From the IMG/VR virus record IMGVR_UViG_3300043775_000034, positions 1 through 35,859 of that record: a stretch of 35,859 nucleotides of DNA; one strand, written 5' to 3'. Within the stretch, counting starts at the first letter, position 1, and each line of letters begins with the position of its first letter. Position numbers and translations under genes: made by a program. A model generated the notes under the pieces. That model had not been told where the DNA came from, ran no database searches, and saw only the letters and a program-made list of their open reading frames with translations. Positions 1 through 5,996 of the stretch are shown here, piece after piece. This stretch comes from a virus.

Positions 1-1
1 A

Positions 2-442
2 TGGAATAACACAGCGCCAACTTCGTCTGTGTTTACGGTTGGAAATGATGCGTCTGTTAATGCAAACACAAATAACTACGTTGCCTACCTATTCGCCGCA
101 GTAGCTGGATACTCTGCATTTGGTAGTTACACAGGCAATGGAAGTGCTGATGGGCCTTTTGTGTACTTGGGGTTTAGGCCAAGGTTTATTATGTTTAAAA
201 AATCATCAGCCGCAGAAGATTGGGTAATTTTTGATACTACAAGAAATGCATCTAATCTCACCAACTTACAGCTTTATCCTAACCTGTCATCAGCAGAAGC
301 TACTGGTGTGGCTGGTGTTATAGATATTTTATCTAATGGATTTAAAGTCAGAGGAACTTCTGATGCCCTAAACACTAATGGTGGCACATACATATTTATG
401 GCTGTAGCCGAAAACCCATTCAAACTTTCTCTTGCGAGGTAA
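2..442 (+). CDS. Tail fiber C-terminus, 5'-truncated by contig start
   Basis: The reading frame is open from base 2 and ends at a TAA at 440-442. It is the last 146 codons of the same gene that is complete at 32510-34921; five to seven residues differ between the two versions. It carries the last unit of the YTGxGS-type repeats described there (DUF7483-like) and the same C-terminal ending NPFKLSLAR. The SD-like GAGG for the next gene lies in the final codons. An internal ATG-like start in this stretch should not be used: the frame simply begins upstream of the window. Confidence 0.92.
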   Translation, partial: WNNTAPTSSVFTVGNDASVNANTNNYVAYLFAAVAGYSAFGSYTGNGSADGPFVYLGFRPRFIMFKKSSAAEDWVIFDTTRNASNLTNLQLYPNLSSAEATGVAGVIDILSNGFKVRGTSDALNTNGGTYIFMAVAENPFKLSLAR

Positions 443-445
443 CTC

Positions 446-919
446 ATGTTTTTACTCAACGGCAATCCACTTCCACTTGACACACCATTCACCATTGATG
501 GCACAAGCTATCCAGCCAACTGGCTACGCCTAACAAGCATTGCAGAGAAGAATGCTGTTGGCATCACAGAGGTGGCAGATGTGACCACCACATACGATGA
601 CCGTTTTTATTGGGGCGTAGACAATCCCAAGCAATTGGAAGACATCACAGTCACGCCAGACCAAGGTGACCCATACACACAGTATGGACTCAAACACCAA
701 TGGATTGCACAGGTCAAAGACACCGCAAACAAACTGCTTGCCCAGACCGATTGGATGGTGATTCGCAAGGTTGAGCGTAGCGTTGATGTGCCTGCTGAAA
801 CAGTTACCTACCGTGCCGCAGTCATTACTGAATGCACACGGCTTGTGATTGCCATCCAAGGCTGCGCTGATGTACCTGCTTTGATTGCGGTTGTAACTGC
901 ACAAGGATGGCCCAAATGA
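446..919 (+). CDS. Probable tail fiber assembly / chaperone-like protein (left copy)
   Basis: A 157-residue protein that starts 3 bases after the fiber stop, with GAGG six bases before the ATG. The central-to-C-terminal part (about residues 90-130) has the LLAQTDWMVIRKVER pattern followed by a YR-containing segment, which resembles the helical end of caudoviral fiber assembly proteins; its place directly after the fiber supports that role. No signal peptide or membrane segment is visible. Compared with the right copy at 34925-35398 about 22 residues differ, so the gene diverges together with the fiber end, as expected for a chaperone matched to its fiber. The family assignment is from pattern and position only. 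Confidence 0.6.
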   Translation: MFLLNGNPLPLDTPFTIDGTSYPANWLRLTSIAEKNAVGITEVADVTTTYDDRFYWGVDNPKQLEDITVTPDQGDPYTQYGLKHQWIAQVKDTANKLLAQTDWMVIRKVERSVDVPAETVTYRAAVITECTRLVIAIQGCADVPALIAVVTAQGWPK

Positions 920-1071
920 CACCTGTTGAAGCCCGATTAGATACGCATGAACAAGTGTGCGAGTTTCGCTACGACAGCATCAACGCACGTTTAAAACGCA
1001 TCGAACAGATATTGATAGGGTCATGTGCCGCCATCATTGGTATGCTGATGACGCTTGTTTTAAAGCTCTAG
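916..1071 (+). CDS. Small XhlA/hemolysin-like membrane protein, 51 aa
   Basis: The ATG overlaps the previous stop (ATGA), typical of coupled phage genes. The first 33 residues are charged and helical (possible coiled coil, ending RLKRIEQIL) and residues about 33-50 form one hydrophobic segment, GSCAAIIGMLMTLVL. This build, a short cytoplasmic coil plus a C-terminal membrane helix, matches XhlA-type proteins that accompany holins. It opens the lysis block. It ends with TAG at 1069-1071, and the next gene continues in the same frame directly after that stop (see 1081-1611). The family assignment is moderate because the protein is short. Confidence 0.65.
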   Translation: MTPVEARLDTHEQVCEFRYDSINARLKRIEQILIGSCAAIIGMLMTLVLKL

Positions 1072-1080
1072 GAACGTGAA

Positions 1081-1611
1081 ATCGAGCCGATCACGCTGGC
1101 GCTTGCTGCAATAGCCGGAATCAAGCAGGGCGTGGCTCTGTACAAGGATGCAAAAGCTGCGGGTACAGACCTTTACAAGATCACCAAAGAAATCTCTGGA
1201 TTTATTGGGCAATTCTTTGACTCACATGAGGAGATCAAAAAAGAAGTCAAAAAGCAAGAACTTGACCCGCCCAAAACCAAATCAATGAAAGCACAGGCAC
1301 TAGAAAATGTGTTTCACCAGATTGAATTAGAGCGCCAGTCAGTAGAATTGCGTGAGTTTTTGATCTACCACACAGACCCAGCACTAGGTGCGGTTTGGTC
1401 AAGGTTTGAGGAAGAATACAAAAAACTAAACGAGGAAAACGAGAAGCAAATTGAACTTGACCGCCAAATGGAGATTCAGCGCAAATGGCAACGCAGAAAA
1501 AGACTCAGCAATCTGCAAGACAAGGCGCTAATAATCGCAGCAGTTCTGACGCTTACTATATACCTCCACCTCCTCCTATGGTCAATCAAACAAATGACAA
1601 CGGGCAAATAG
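1081..1611 (+). CDS. Lysis-region membrane protein with apparent non-canonical start
   Basis: About 176 residues if begun at the ATC at 1081; 159 if begun at the GTG at 1132. The N-terminus is an alanine-rich helix (EPITLALAAIAGIKQG), the middle is a long charged coiled coil (about residues 55-140 with QIELERQ, EEEYKKLNEENEKQ) and the C-terminus has one membrane helix (ALIIAAVLTLTIYLHLLLW). The frame is open back to the TAG at 1069-1071 and contains no ATG, GTG or TTG upstream of 1132. AGGAA sits six bases before ATC 1081. The two strain copies differ upstream of 1132 only at third positions of this frame (1104, 1116), which argues that the upstream part is translated. Function unknown; the coil plus membrane helix next to a holin suggests a spanin or holin-accessory role. 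Confidence 0.65.
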   Translation: MEPITLALAAIAGIKQGVALYKDAKAAGTDLYKITKEISGFIGQFFDSHEEIKKEVKKQELDPPKTKSMKAQALENVFHQIELERQSVELREFLIYHTDPALGAVWSRFEEEYKKLNEENEKQIELDRQMEIQRKWQRRKRLSNLQDKALIIAAVLTLTIYLHLLLWSIKQMTTGK

Positions 1612-1769
1612 TTTTTTTGATTTCACTGATTGCGGTGATGTTGATTTTGCCGTTGTTCCTGTATTTGATGGCTTCGATGTATTTTGATATGCTTGTGTTG
1701 CAACAAGAAAACAAACAACAGCAGGCCATTATTCGCCGCCTTATCATTGAATTGGAGAACAAAAAATGA
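1485..1769 (+). CDS. Single-membrane-segment protein overlapping the previous gene
   Basis: 94 residues from the ATG at 1485 (GGAG about 11 bases upstream), overlapping the previous gene by 127 bases in another frame. The N-terminus is polar, Gln/Ser-rich and carries YYIPPPPP near residue 25; residues about 43-68 form a strong membrane helix; the tail is a short coil (LQQENKQQQAIIRRLIIELENKK split by charge). A shorter version could begin at ATG 1578 (63 residues) but has no SD there. It ends over the start of the holin gene (ATGA). Membrane helix plus periplasmic-type coil could fit an inner-membrane spanin; this is inference. Confidence 0.6.
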   Translation: MATQKKTQQSARQGANNRSSSDAYYIPPPPPMVNQTNDNGQIVFLISLIAVMLILPLFLYLMASMYFDMLVLQQENKQQQAIIRRLIIELENKK

Positions 1770-2278
1770 TTCCCATAGTCGCATCGTTACTTGGCACATT
1801 GGCTCAAAACGGCCTTGGCCTGTTATCTAGTGCCATCCAAGCCAAAGGCAAGGAAGTGGTTGAAAACACGTTGGGCGTAAAAATTCCTGACAACCCCACA
1901 CCAGAGGACGTTAGCAAGCTAAGAGAGCTGCAATACGCCCATGAGGAAAGACTGCTTGAGCTGGGCATTGAAAAAGCCAAGATGGAACTTGCCGAGCTTG
2001 ATCTGCTGGCAAAGGCCGCCCAGAGTGATGCAGATAACGTGACAGACCGCTGGCAGGCAGATATGTCTAGTGATTCATGGCTGTCCAAAAACATACGCCC
2101 TATGAGCCTTATAGCTATCTTTATGGGCTATTTTTTGTTTGCCATGATGTCTGCCTATGGGTACAACGCAAATGAATCTTATGTAACCCTGTTGGGTAAC
2201 TGGGGAATGTTGATTATGGGCGCGTACTTTGGCGGCAGAACAATTGAAAAACTTGCTGATATGCGAGGTAAAAAATGA
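1766..2278 (+). CDS. Holin, GTA-type 3TM family
   Basis: 170 residues. The N-terminus has a hydrophobic helix (about residues 3-24), the middle is an amphipathic charged helix (about 55-85) and the C-terminus has two membrane helices (about 111-131 and 140-158). The stretch DRWQADMSSDSWLSKNIRP before the first C-terminal helix is the hallmark of the 3TM holin family found in gene transfer agents and many podoviruses. The family forms the inner-membrane lesion that releases or activates endolysin. It overlaps its neighbours by 4 bases on both sides (ATGA type) and directly precedes the endolysin. Confidence 0.85.
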   Translation: MIPIVASLLGTLAQNGLGLLSSAIQAKGKEVVENTLGVKIPDNPTPEDVSKLRELQYAHEERLLELGIEKAKMELAELDLLAKAAQSDADNVTDRWQADMSSDSWLSKNIRPMSLIAIFMGYFLFAMMSAYGYNANESYVTLLGNWGMLIMGAYFGGRTIEKLADMRGKK

Positions 2279-2613
2279 GCCTATCTAACGAACAAGCGGC
2301 ATTCTTGTTGGATGCTTGCAAACTGATTCAATACGCCACAGAACAAGGTTTTAAAGTTACTGGTGGGGAACTATCCCGCACACCAGAACAGCAGGCCATT
2401 TACGTCAAAACAGGCCGTTCTAAGACCATGAAATCCATCCACCTAAAACGCTGTGCTATTGACTTGAACTTCTTTAAAGATGGCAAGATCATCTGGGACA
2501 AGGCCACCATTGCGCCATTGGGTGCATATTGGGAATCTTTAAATGTCAAAAATCGTTGGGGCGGTAATTTTTCCAATTTGGTGGATTGCCCGCATTTTGA
2601 GCGTAATGTTTAA
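2275..2613 (+). CDS. Endolysin, M15-family peptidase
   Basis: 112 residues, coupled to the holin by an ATGA overlap. The zinc-peptidase motifs are visible: H56 in SIHLKRCAIDLN with D63, and the C-terminal DCPHFE with D104, H107 and E109, preceded by the WGGNF stretch. This is the compact M15 (L-Ala-D-Glu or D-Ala-D-Ala type) fold used as phage endolysin; it would cut peptide cross-links of the cell wall. There is no signal peptide, so it needs the upstream holin. The stop at 2611-2613 runs into the stop of a tiny gene on the opposite strand. Confidence 0.9.
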   Translation: MSLSNEQAAFLLDACKLIQYATEQGFKVTGGELSRTPEQQAIYVKTGRSKTMKSIHLKRCAIDLNFFKDGKIIWDKATIAPLGAYWESLNVKNRWGGNFSNLVDCPHFERNV

Positions 2614-2705
2614 TCTGCAAAAAAGTGCAGTAAGGCAACAATAACAACAATGCCAATAATTGCGCCTATGAACAAAATTGCAATGGTGATGATTACTTCT
2701 TCCAT
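2610..2705 (-). CDS. Putative 31-aa single-pass membrane microprotein
   Basis: ATG at 2703-2705, stop TAA at 2610-2612. The product is almost entirely one hydrophobic helix (VIITIAILFIGAIIGIVVIV, then ALLHFFAD) with two acidic residues at the start. The start overlaps the end of the 61-aa gene upstream, as in the rest of this operon, and AGGAG lies 11 bases upstream; an in-frame ATG at 2712-2714 is possible but is too close to that AGGAG. It is the last gene of the leftward operon and ends tail-to-tail on the endolysin gene. Role unknown. Confidence 0.5.
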   Translation of the reverse strand: MEEVIITIAILFIGAIIGIVVIVALLHFFAD

Positions 2706-2878
2706 CGGTCGCATATCTCCTGTACGTTTTTGGTTTTTTTAGGTTTTTGACATAGCTCGCTGATTGACTTTTCTTTTGACTTGCGCTGCATTTGGTAGAT
2801 ATTGAGAGGCGCTGGCGGCAATAGGTTATAACCGCCAACGCCTATCATTGACAAGCACAAGATGATGCGGCTAATCAT
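2693..2878 (-). CDS. Small protein with N-terminal hydrophobic segment, unknown
   Basis: 61 residues. Residues about 4-20 are hydrophobic (IILCLSMIGVGGYNLL), followed by PPAP and a Lys-rich polar tail with two cysteines. It may be exported or membrane-anchored; no clean lipobox is seen. The ATG overlaps the TAG of the upstream 208-aa gene and has no good SD, so translation probably depends on coupling. Its 3' end overlaps the 31-aa membrane gene. I do not recognise the family. Confidence 0.55.
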   Translation of the reverse strand: MISRIILCLSMIGVGGYNLLPPAPLNIYQMQRKSKEKSISELCQKPKKTKNVQEICDRWKK

Positions 2879-3497
2879 GTTCGTTTATTGAATAAAACCA
2901 GTCATCTCCAGCCGTCCACTTGCGTGTGCCATCGACTGAGTAAATGGTTTTTGCTGCTTGGAAATCAGGAAACTTGGCTTGCTGGATCAGGCTTTGGTCA
3001 TACCACAGGCATCGGTTGTTGGGTTGGGCGGCAAACTGACCATTGTCTAGCTTAATGAAATTAAACGACTTATGTTCCTCAGCGGTCTCGGTAAAGCCAG
3101 TGTCAACGTCCATGCCGTCAGCACAAAAATCAACAGTGAACATATATGTCCCAAAATGCCATTGCTTATCTTTACCAAGAAACTTAACGCCAAGGTTACG
3201 CAAGCCAATCTTTTCCACAATGGTGAACCGATAGCCCATGCAATCCCACAACTGGAGGGTATCCACAGGCAGGTCACTAGCGCCCTCTTTCCACACATAG
3301 GCGTGAATGGGTAGCTTGTCGTACAAAGCGCCGTATTCGGTCAGCAGCGACTCAATCCTGAATACCTGACCCCTGATGGCTTTAAGACTGACCCACACGC
3401 AAGGCACAAGCTCGCCATGCCCTTTGGTGTGGTTGTATAGGAATTCAGCCTTGATAAAGCATTGCAAGGGCGGTAATGATGCGACAAGATAGCTCAT
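2871..3497 (-). CDS. Conserved-looking early phage protein of unknown function, 208 aa
   Basis: The ATG at 3495-3497 has AAGGAG eight bases upstream. The protein is soluble, rich in Trp, Tyr and Phe, and predicted mixed alpha/beta from its pattern; examples are LQLWDCMGYRFTIVEKIG and KQWHFGTYMFTVDFCADG. No nucleotide-binding or catalytic motif is evident. It sits in the leftward early operon next to recombination genes, overlapping its neighbours on both sides by 4-8 bases. Ends with TAG. Confidence 0.75.
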   Translation of the reverse strand: MSYLVASLPPLQCFIKAEFLYNHTKGHGELVPCVWVSLKAIRGQVFRIESLLTEYGALYDKLPIHAYVWKEGASDLPVDTLQLWDCMGYRFTIVEKIGLRNLGVKFLGKDKQWHFGTYMFTVDFCADGMDVDTGFTETAEEHKSFNFIKLDNGQFAAQPNNRCLWYDQSLIQQAKFPDFQAAKTIYSVDGTRKWTAGDDWFYSINEHD

Positions 3498-3655
3498 GTG
3501 TTTTTCTCCTTGAGTTGCTGTTCAATGTACTTGCGCAGTTCGTCAATTTCTTCATGCAACCGCTGTTGAATCATTGAGTGGCTAATCATTTCGCTTTGAT
3601 GGTCAGGGTGTTCTTCACAGCGTTGATAGAAGTATTTGATGTCTTCGTATTTCAT
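3494..3655 (-). CDS. Small helical protein, 53 aa, unknown
   Basis: The ATG at 3653-3655 overlaps the stop of the upstream gene (ATGA) and its own stop overlaps the next start in the same way. GAGGAG precedes the start by about eight bases. The product is highly charged and probably all helical, starting MKYEDIKYFYQRCEEH and ending with an EEIDELRKYIEQQLKE coil. Perfect nesting in the ATGA chain of the operon is the main support. Function unknown. Confidence 0.7.
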   Translation of the reverse strand: MKYEDIKYFYQRCEEHPDHQSEMISHSMIQQRLHEEIDELRKYIEQQLKEKNT

Positions 3656-3906
3656 GTGTTGTTCTCCTCGGCATAGCCGTTCTTTTGCTTGAGTTTGGCT
3701 TCAATGCTCTTTGCAAATGATGTGACCATAGTCATGGTGCTTCTGTCGGGTTTTGTGGCTTCTTCCCACAAATTCCTAATTTCTTCTCCCTCTAGCCCTA
3801 CCCATTGGCGCTGTGGTGGCTCTTGCATTGAGTATTGGCACATACACCCTTGCAATATGCTTGAGTGACCACCCTCTACCTTTCCGCAGTTTGGACAAGT
3901 GTTCAT
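3652..3906 (-). CDS. Small zinc-ribbon-like protein, 84 aa
   Basis: The N-terminus MNTCPNCGK has a CPxCG-type knuckle, and a second cysteine pair (GCMC) follows at about residues 21-23, suggesting one zinc site. The rest is a polar helical tail. AAGGAA precedes the start. It lies between the winged-helix gene and small operon genes and overlaps the next gene by 4 bases. Such small zinc proteins are common in early phage operons; the partner is unknown. Confidence 0.65.
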   Translation of the reverse strand: MNTCPNCGKVEGGHSSILQGCMCQYSMQEPPQRQWVGLEGEEIRNLWEEATKPDRSTMTMVTSFAKSIEAKLKQKNGYAEENNT

Positions 3907-3919
3907 GTGTTGAGTTCCT

Positions 3920-4222
3920 TCATATCAACTCCCGCTGGACAGGCGTAAATTGCCATTCACGCTCTGCCCTGCCAGATTTTGATTTGGTGGTGTGTCCAGT
4001 CAGCTCAACCATGCCAAGCCGCGCCATTTCAGGTAAACGCCTTGCCACTTGATTGCTATCTAGACCACTCAAATAAGCAATGCCATCTTTACCCATTGGC
4101 CCAAAACGCTCAAGACAATGCATAATTAATTTAAAGTGCAAATCGCTAGATTTAAACTGGTCGGCTGCGGCATGGCTAGTCACTGGGTCAAGCGACCGTG
4201 CGCGTTTAAAAAGGGATGTCAT
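3920..4222 (-). CDS. Winged-helix DNA-binding protein, about 100 aa
   Basis: I place the start at ATG 4220-4222 rather than at the longer in-frame ATG at 4285, because AAGGAG lies about seven bases upstream of 4222. The product begins MTSLFKRARSLDPVTSHAAAD. Residues about 30-85 look like a winged helix: a helix (LHFKLIMHCLERFG), a turn, the recognition-like SGLDSNQVARRLPEMARLG, then a beta wing MVELTGHTTKS. The pattern resembles MarR/replication-type winged helices used to read transition from one gene set to another. It overlaps the upstream SSB-tail gene by 17 bases. Role (regulator or replication accessory) cannot be decided from sequence. Confidence 0.65.
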   Translation of the reverse strand: MTSLFKRARSLDPVTSHAAADQFKSSDLHFKLIMHCLERFGPMGKDGIAYLSGLDSNQVARRLPEMARLGMVELTGHTTKSKSGRAEREWQFTPVQRELI

Positions 4223-4433
4223 CTCGGCTCTCCTTATTTGTCTTTTCCTCCAAGTCATAGCAATTTGCCCACCCATTCCAGCCACCCTCTACCAAGGGTA
4301 CGGTGTCTAACTTAATTTTAAAATTTTCACCGTCTTCAAACAAACTACCAATGGTTTGGTAGCGTTTCTTTTCTTGACCGTCTTTGTTGGTGTATGTGCC
4401 AGTGATGACAACGATGTTTTTGATTTTCTTCAT
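4206..4433 (-). CDS. 75-aa protein with SSB-like acidic tail (DDIPF)
   Basis: The last five residues are DDIPF, the form of the C-terminal tip by which bacterial SSB recruits partner enzymes. The body is beta-rich (KNIVVITGTYTNKDGQEKKR, then FKIKLDTVP) with basic and aromatic residues, as in a minimal OB-type strand set, but it is half the length of normal SSB (about 110-180 aa). It sits directly after the YqaJ exonuclease and ERF genes with an ATGA overlap, the place where phages often encode SSB. A reduced single-strand DNA-binding protein is the best guess. Confidence 0.6.
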   Translation of the reverse strand: MKKIKNIVVITGTYTNKDGQEKKRYQTIGSLFEDGENFKIKLDTVPLVEGGWNGWANCYDLEEKTNKESRDDIPF

Positions 4434-5035
4434 GGGAGGCTTTCTAATTGTTGGATTTTTAGGTCTACATCACCCAAGAACTGGATGACTGAATTCTCAA
4501 GCAAATTAACCATTTCAGGGTCATAGTTAATGCGCTTGATGAATAGCTGATGTCTCTCGGGCAACCGAGGGTCAAAACTTACAAAGTCGCACCAAGGGCG
4601 GTCGGCACAAGCCATTTGCCACATCATTTGCGTAATGTATTTCTCAGGTACTTTGCGGTCTAACAGGGTCTGAATATGGGTAGCGGTGTTTGGGCATTTG
4701 ATCTCCACCATACCCTCATTAGCCAAGCCGTCAGGAGACGCACCAGACATTGTGATCCAAGGGTGGTCTATAAACCCGACCTCGGTTACTAAGATGTCCA
4801 TTCTGGCCTCATACGCGGCTCTGGCAAACGGCTCGGTGTCTGTGCCATGTTGCATGGCTGAGTTGCTGTAAGACTCGGCAGGTTTGCCGGTCATGCGCTC
4901 ACAAACCAATTGGGCAAGGTAATTTTCGCGGCTGGCGCTTGGCCCTGATTTGGTCTTGGCAATAATGTCAGCCACACGGCTGGCGGTGACCTTACCGCAT
5001 CTGGCGGCAAACCATTCTTCTGTGCGTTGTTCCAT
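4430..5035 (-). CDS. YqaJ-type viral recombinase (5'-3' exonuclease)
   Basis: 201 residues, near the usual 200-250 of the lambda-exonuclease/YqaJ family. Visible motifs: R12/R20 region AARCGKVTASR, E68 in GTDTEPFARAAYE, D102 in SGASPDG, E111-x-K113 in VEIKCP, and Q136 in YITQMMWQM. These form the PD-(D/E)XK site that resects DNA ends to leave 3' single strands. It follows the ERF annealing gene with a TAATG overlap, giving the classic exonuclease-annealase pair for phage recombination and genome circularisation. Confidence 0.93.
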   Translation of the reverse strand: MEQRTEEWFAARCGKVTASRVADIIAKTKSGPSASRENYLAQLVCERMTGKPAESYSNSAMQHGTDTEPFARAAYEARMDILVTEVGFIDHPWITMSGASPDGLANEGMVEIKCPNTATHIQTLLDRKVPEKYITQMMWQMACADRPWCDFVSFDPRLPERHQLFIKRINYDPEMVNLLENSVIQFLGDVDLKIQQLESLP

Positions 5036-5625
5036 TATTTACCTTTCAGTTGTTCAGACAATGTGGCTTCTAATTGCGCCTTTTTAGCGTCTTTTTTGGC
5101 AATGACCTTAGCCTGCCATGCCTGCTCGCCGTTTGCCGCCTTGTACGCCGCTTTGTTGGCTTCCTGAAGCTCTTTGAGCGTAGAAACTTCATCCATTGCC
5201 GCCATCAGGTCAAGGATTTGGTTTTCGTTGACCGTGGATTTAATCTCAGTCTTACGGCTACCAGCATTGCCATCGTCATCTTCAGGTGCAATACCGCAGG
5301 CAGCCATCAAGGAATACCGTCTGGCGTAGGTCAAAGCAGACCCGTAACCTTGTGGGTCTTGTTTGCTGGCGGGAACGTGGAGAATGCCGCATTCCAGCAT
5401 TTCGCCACTTTCATGCACAAACATGGTTTCCACCATTACGCCATCAGTGCAGTCATAGCATTTTTGGATCAGGGCTATACCGTTGTCGTTTAAGCCTGCA
5501 ATGACCGCCTCAACGCAAGCCGCTAGATCAGCGTAACGTGACTTGAAATGCGGGTTAGTGGAAGATTTGAGGGCAGGGCCAAAAGCCTTTTGTGCTTTGA
5601 CCAGTGCGGTTGCAATTTGTTTCAT
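5035..5625 (-). CDS. erf: ERF-family single-strand annealing protein
   Basis: 196 residues. The N-terminal half shows the ERF signatures NPHFKSRYADLA (about residues 24-35) and YGSALTYARRYSLMAACGI (about 93-111) followed by APEDDDGN. The C-terminal part is a Lys/Ala-rich helical region. ERF proteins form rings that pair complementary single strands made by the partner exonuclease. AAGGAG lies five bases before the ATG at 5623-5625. Upstream is a lipoprotein gene; downstream the exonuclease overlaps its stop. Confidence 0.95.
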   Translation of the reverse strand: MKQIATALVKAQKAFGPALKSSTNPHFKSRYADLAACVEAVIAGLNDNGIALIQKCYDCTDGVMVETMFVHESGEMLECGILHVPASKQDPQGYGSALTYARRYSLMAACGIAPEDDDGNAGSRKTEIKSTVNENQILDLMAAMDEVSTLKELQEANKAAYKAANGEQAWQAKVIAKKDAKKAQLEATLSEQLKGK

Positions 5626-5634
5626 GTTGTCTCC

Positions 5635-5880
5635 TTAATAAAATTTTGGGCCACAGGTGACATCCACCAGTGTTTCGGCGGTAAAACCATTGATCTTGCG
5701 TTTACCGTAAATTGTGATGGCTCGGAGGCCATTCTTTTCGCACTGCTTGATTGCGTCTATCACCTCATTTCTGCCCATTGGCTGGATTTGTTTGTCCATG
5801 ATCAGCTCTTGTTCGGTAAGTTTTGTTTCGGTAAAGTGGCTGCAACCCACCAGCGCCAGCAATAAAAATGCATATCTCAT
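5635..5880 (-). CDS. Small lipoprotein
   Basis: 81 residues from ATG 5878-5880, chosen because GGAG lies six bases upstream; a longer in-frame ATG at 5892 has no such site. The N-terminus is a lipoprotein signal: MRYAFLLLALVGC, with lipobox LVGC and Cys13 as the lipidation site. The mature part is polar with a conserved-looking C-terminal stretch including two cysteines. It would be anchored in the host envelope. Placed in the early recombination operon, it may act on host or superinfecting phage rather than on lysis; that is inference. Confidence 0.75.
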   Translation of the reverse strand: MRYAFLLLALVGCSHFTETKLTEQELIMDKQIQPMGRNEVIDAIKQCEKNGLRAITIYGKRKINGFTAETLVDVTCGPKFY

Positions 5881-5996
5881 TACGGTCTCCAAACAAAAAG
5901 GTCAAGCAAAACCACCACGATGGCAACTATGGACACAATCCAAAGGGCGACTTGCGCCCAATCGGTGGGTTTTTTGTAGTGCTCAATATCAAACAT
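5880..5996 (-). CDS. 38-aa single-pass membrane microprotein
   Basis: ATG at 5994-5996 with GGAGAG five bases upstream; its TAA shares one base with the start of the lipoprotein gene (TAATG). The sequence is a short polar head (MFDIEHYKKPTDWAQ) and one strong membrane helix (VALWIVSIVAIVVVLLDLF) ending WRP. The start overlaps the 3' end of the upstream 80-aa gene, so it is part of the same coupled chain. Function unknown. Confidence 0.7.
   Translation of the reverse strand: MFDIEHYKKPTDWAQVALWIVSIVAIVVVLLDLFVWRP

Larger units (their letters stand above)
1..1380. repeat. Left copy of imperfect terminal overlap (pairs with 34480-35859)
   Basis: Base n here aligns with base n+34479 over the full 1380 bases with no insertion or deletion. 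The first 126 bases are identical, then about 130 substitutions fall between 127 and 1253 (about 12%), then the last 127 bases are identical. Differences concentrate at third codon positions and in surface-type residues of the fiber end and fiber-assembly gene, so they look like real strain divergence rather than read error. The genome unit is therefore about 34,479 bp and this copy is the other end of the same region. A genuine packaged terminal repeat is unlikely because such repeats are normally identical. Confidence 0.93.

Noticed and set aside
1-1380. True direct terminal repeat or integrated duplication
   Set aside because: Genuine packaged repeats are normally identical; 12% divergence with 126/127-base identical flanks points to assembly of two alleles.
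1132-1611. GTG 1132 as the start of the lysis-region coil protein
   Set aside because: No SD at proper distance and codon-type differences extend upstream; reported from ATC 1081 with the doubt stated.
2539-2838. 99-codon minus frame overlapping the leftward operon end
   Set aside because: No SD, sequence is low in protein character and overlaps the better-supported 31-aa, 61-aa and endolysin genes.
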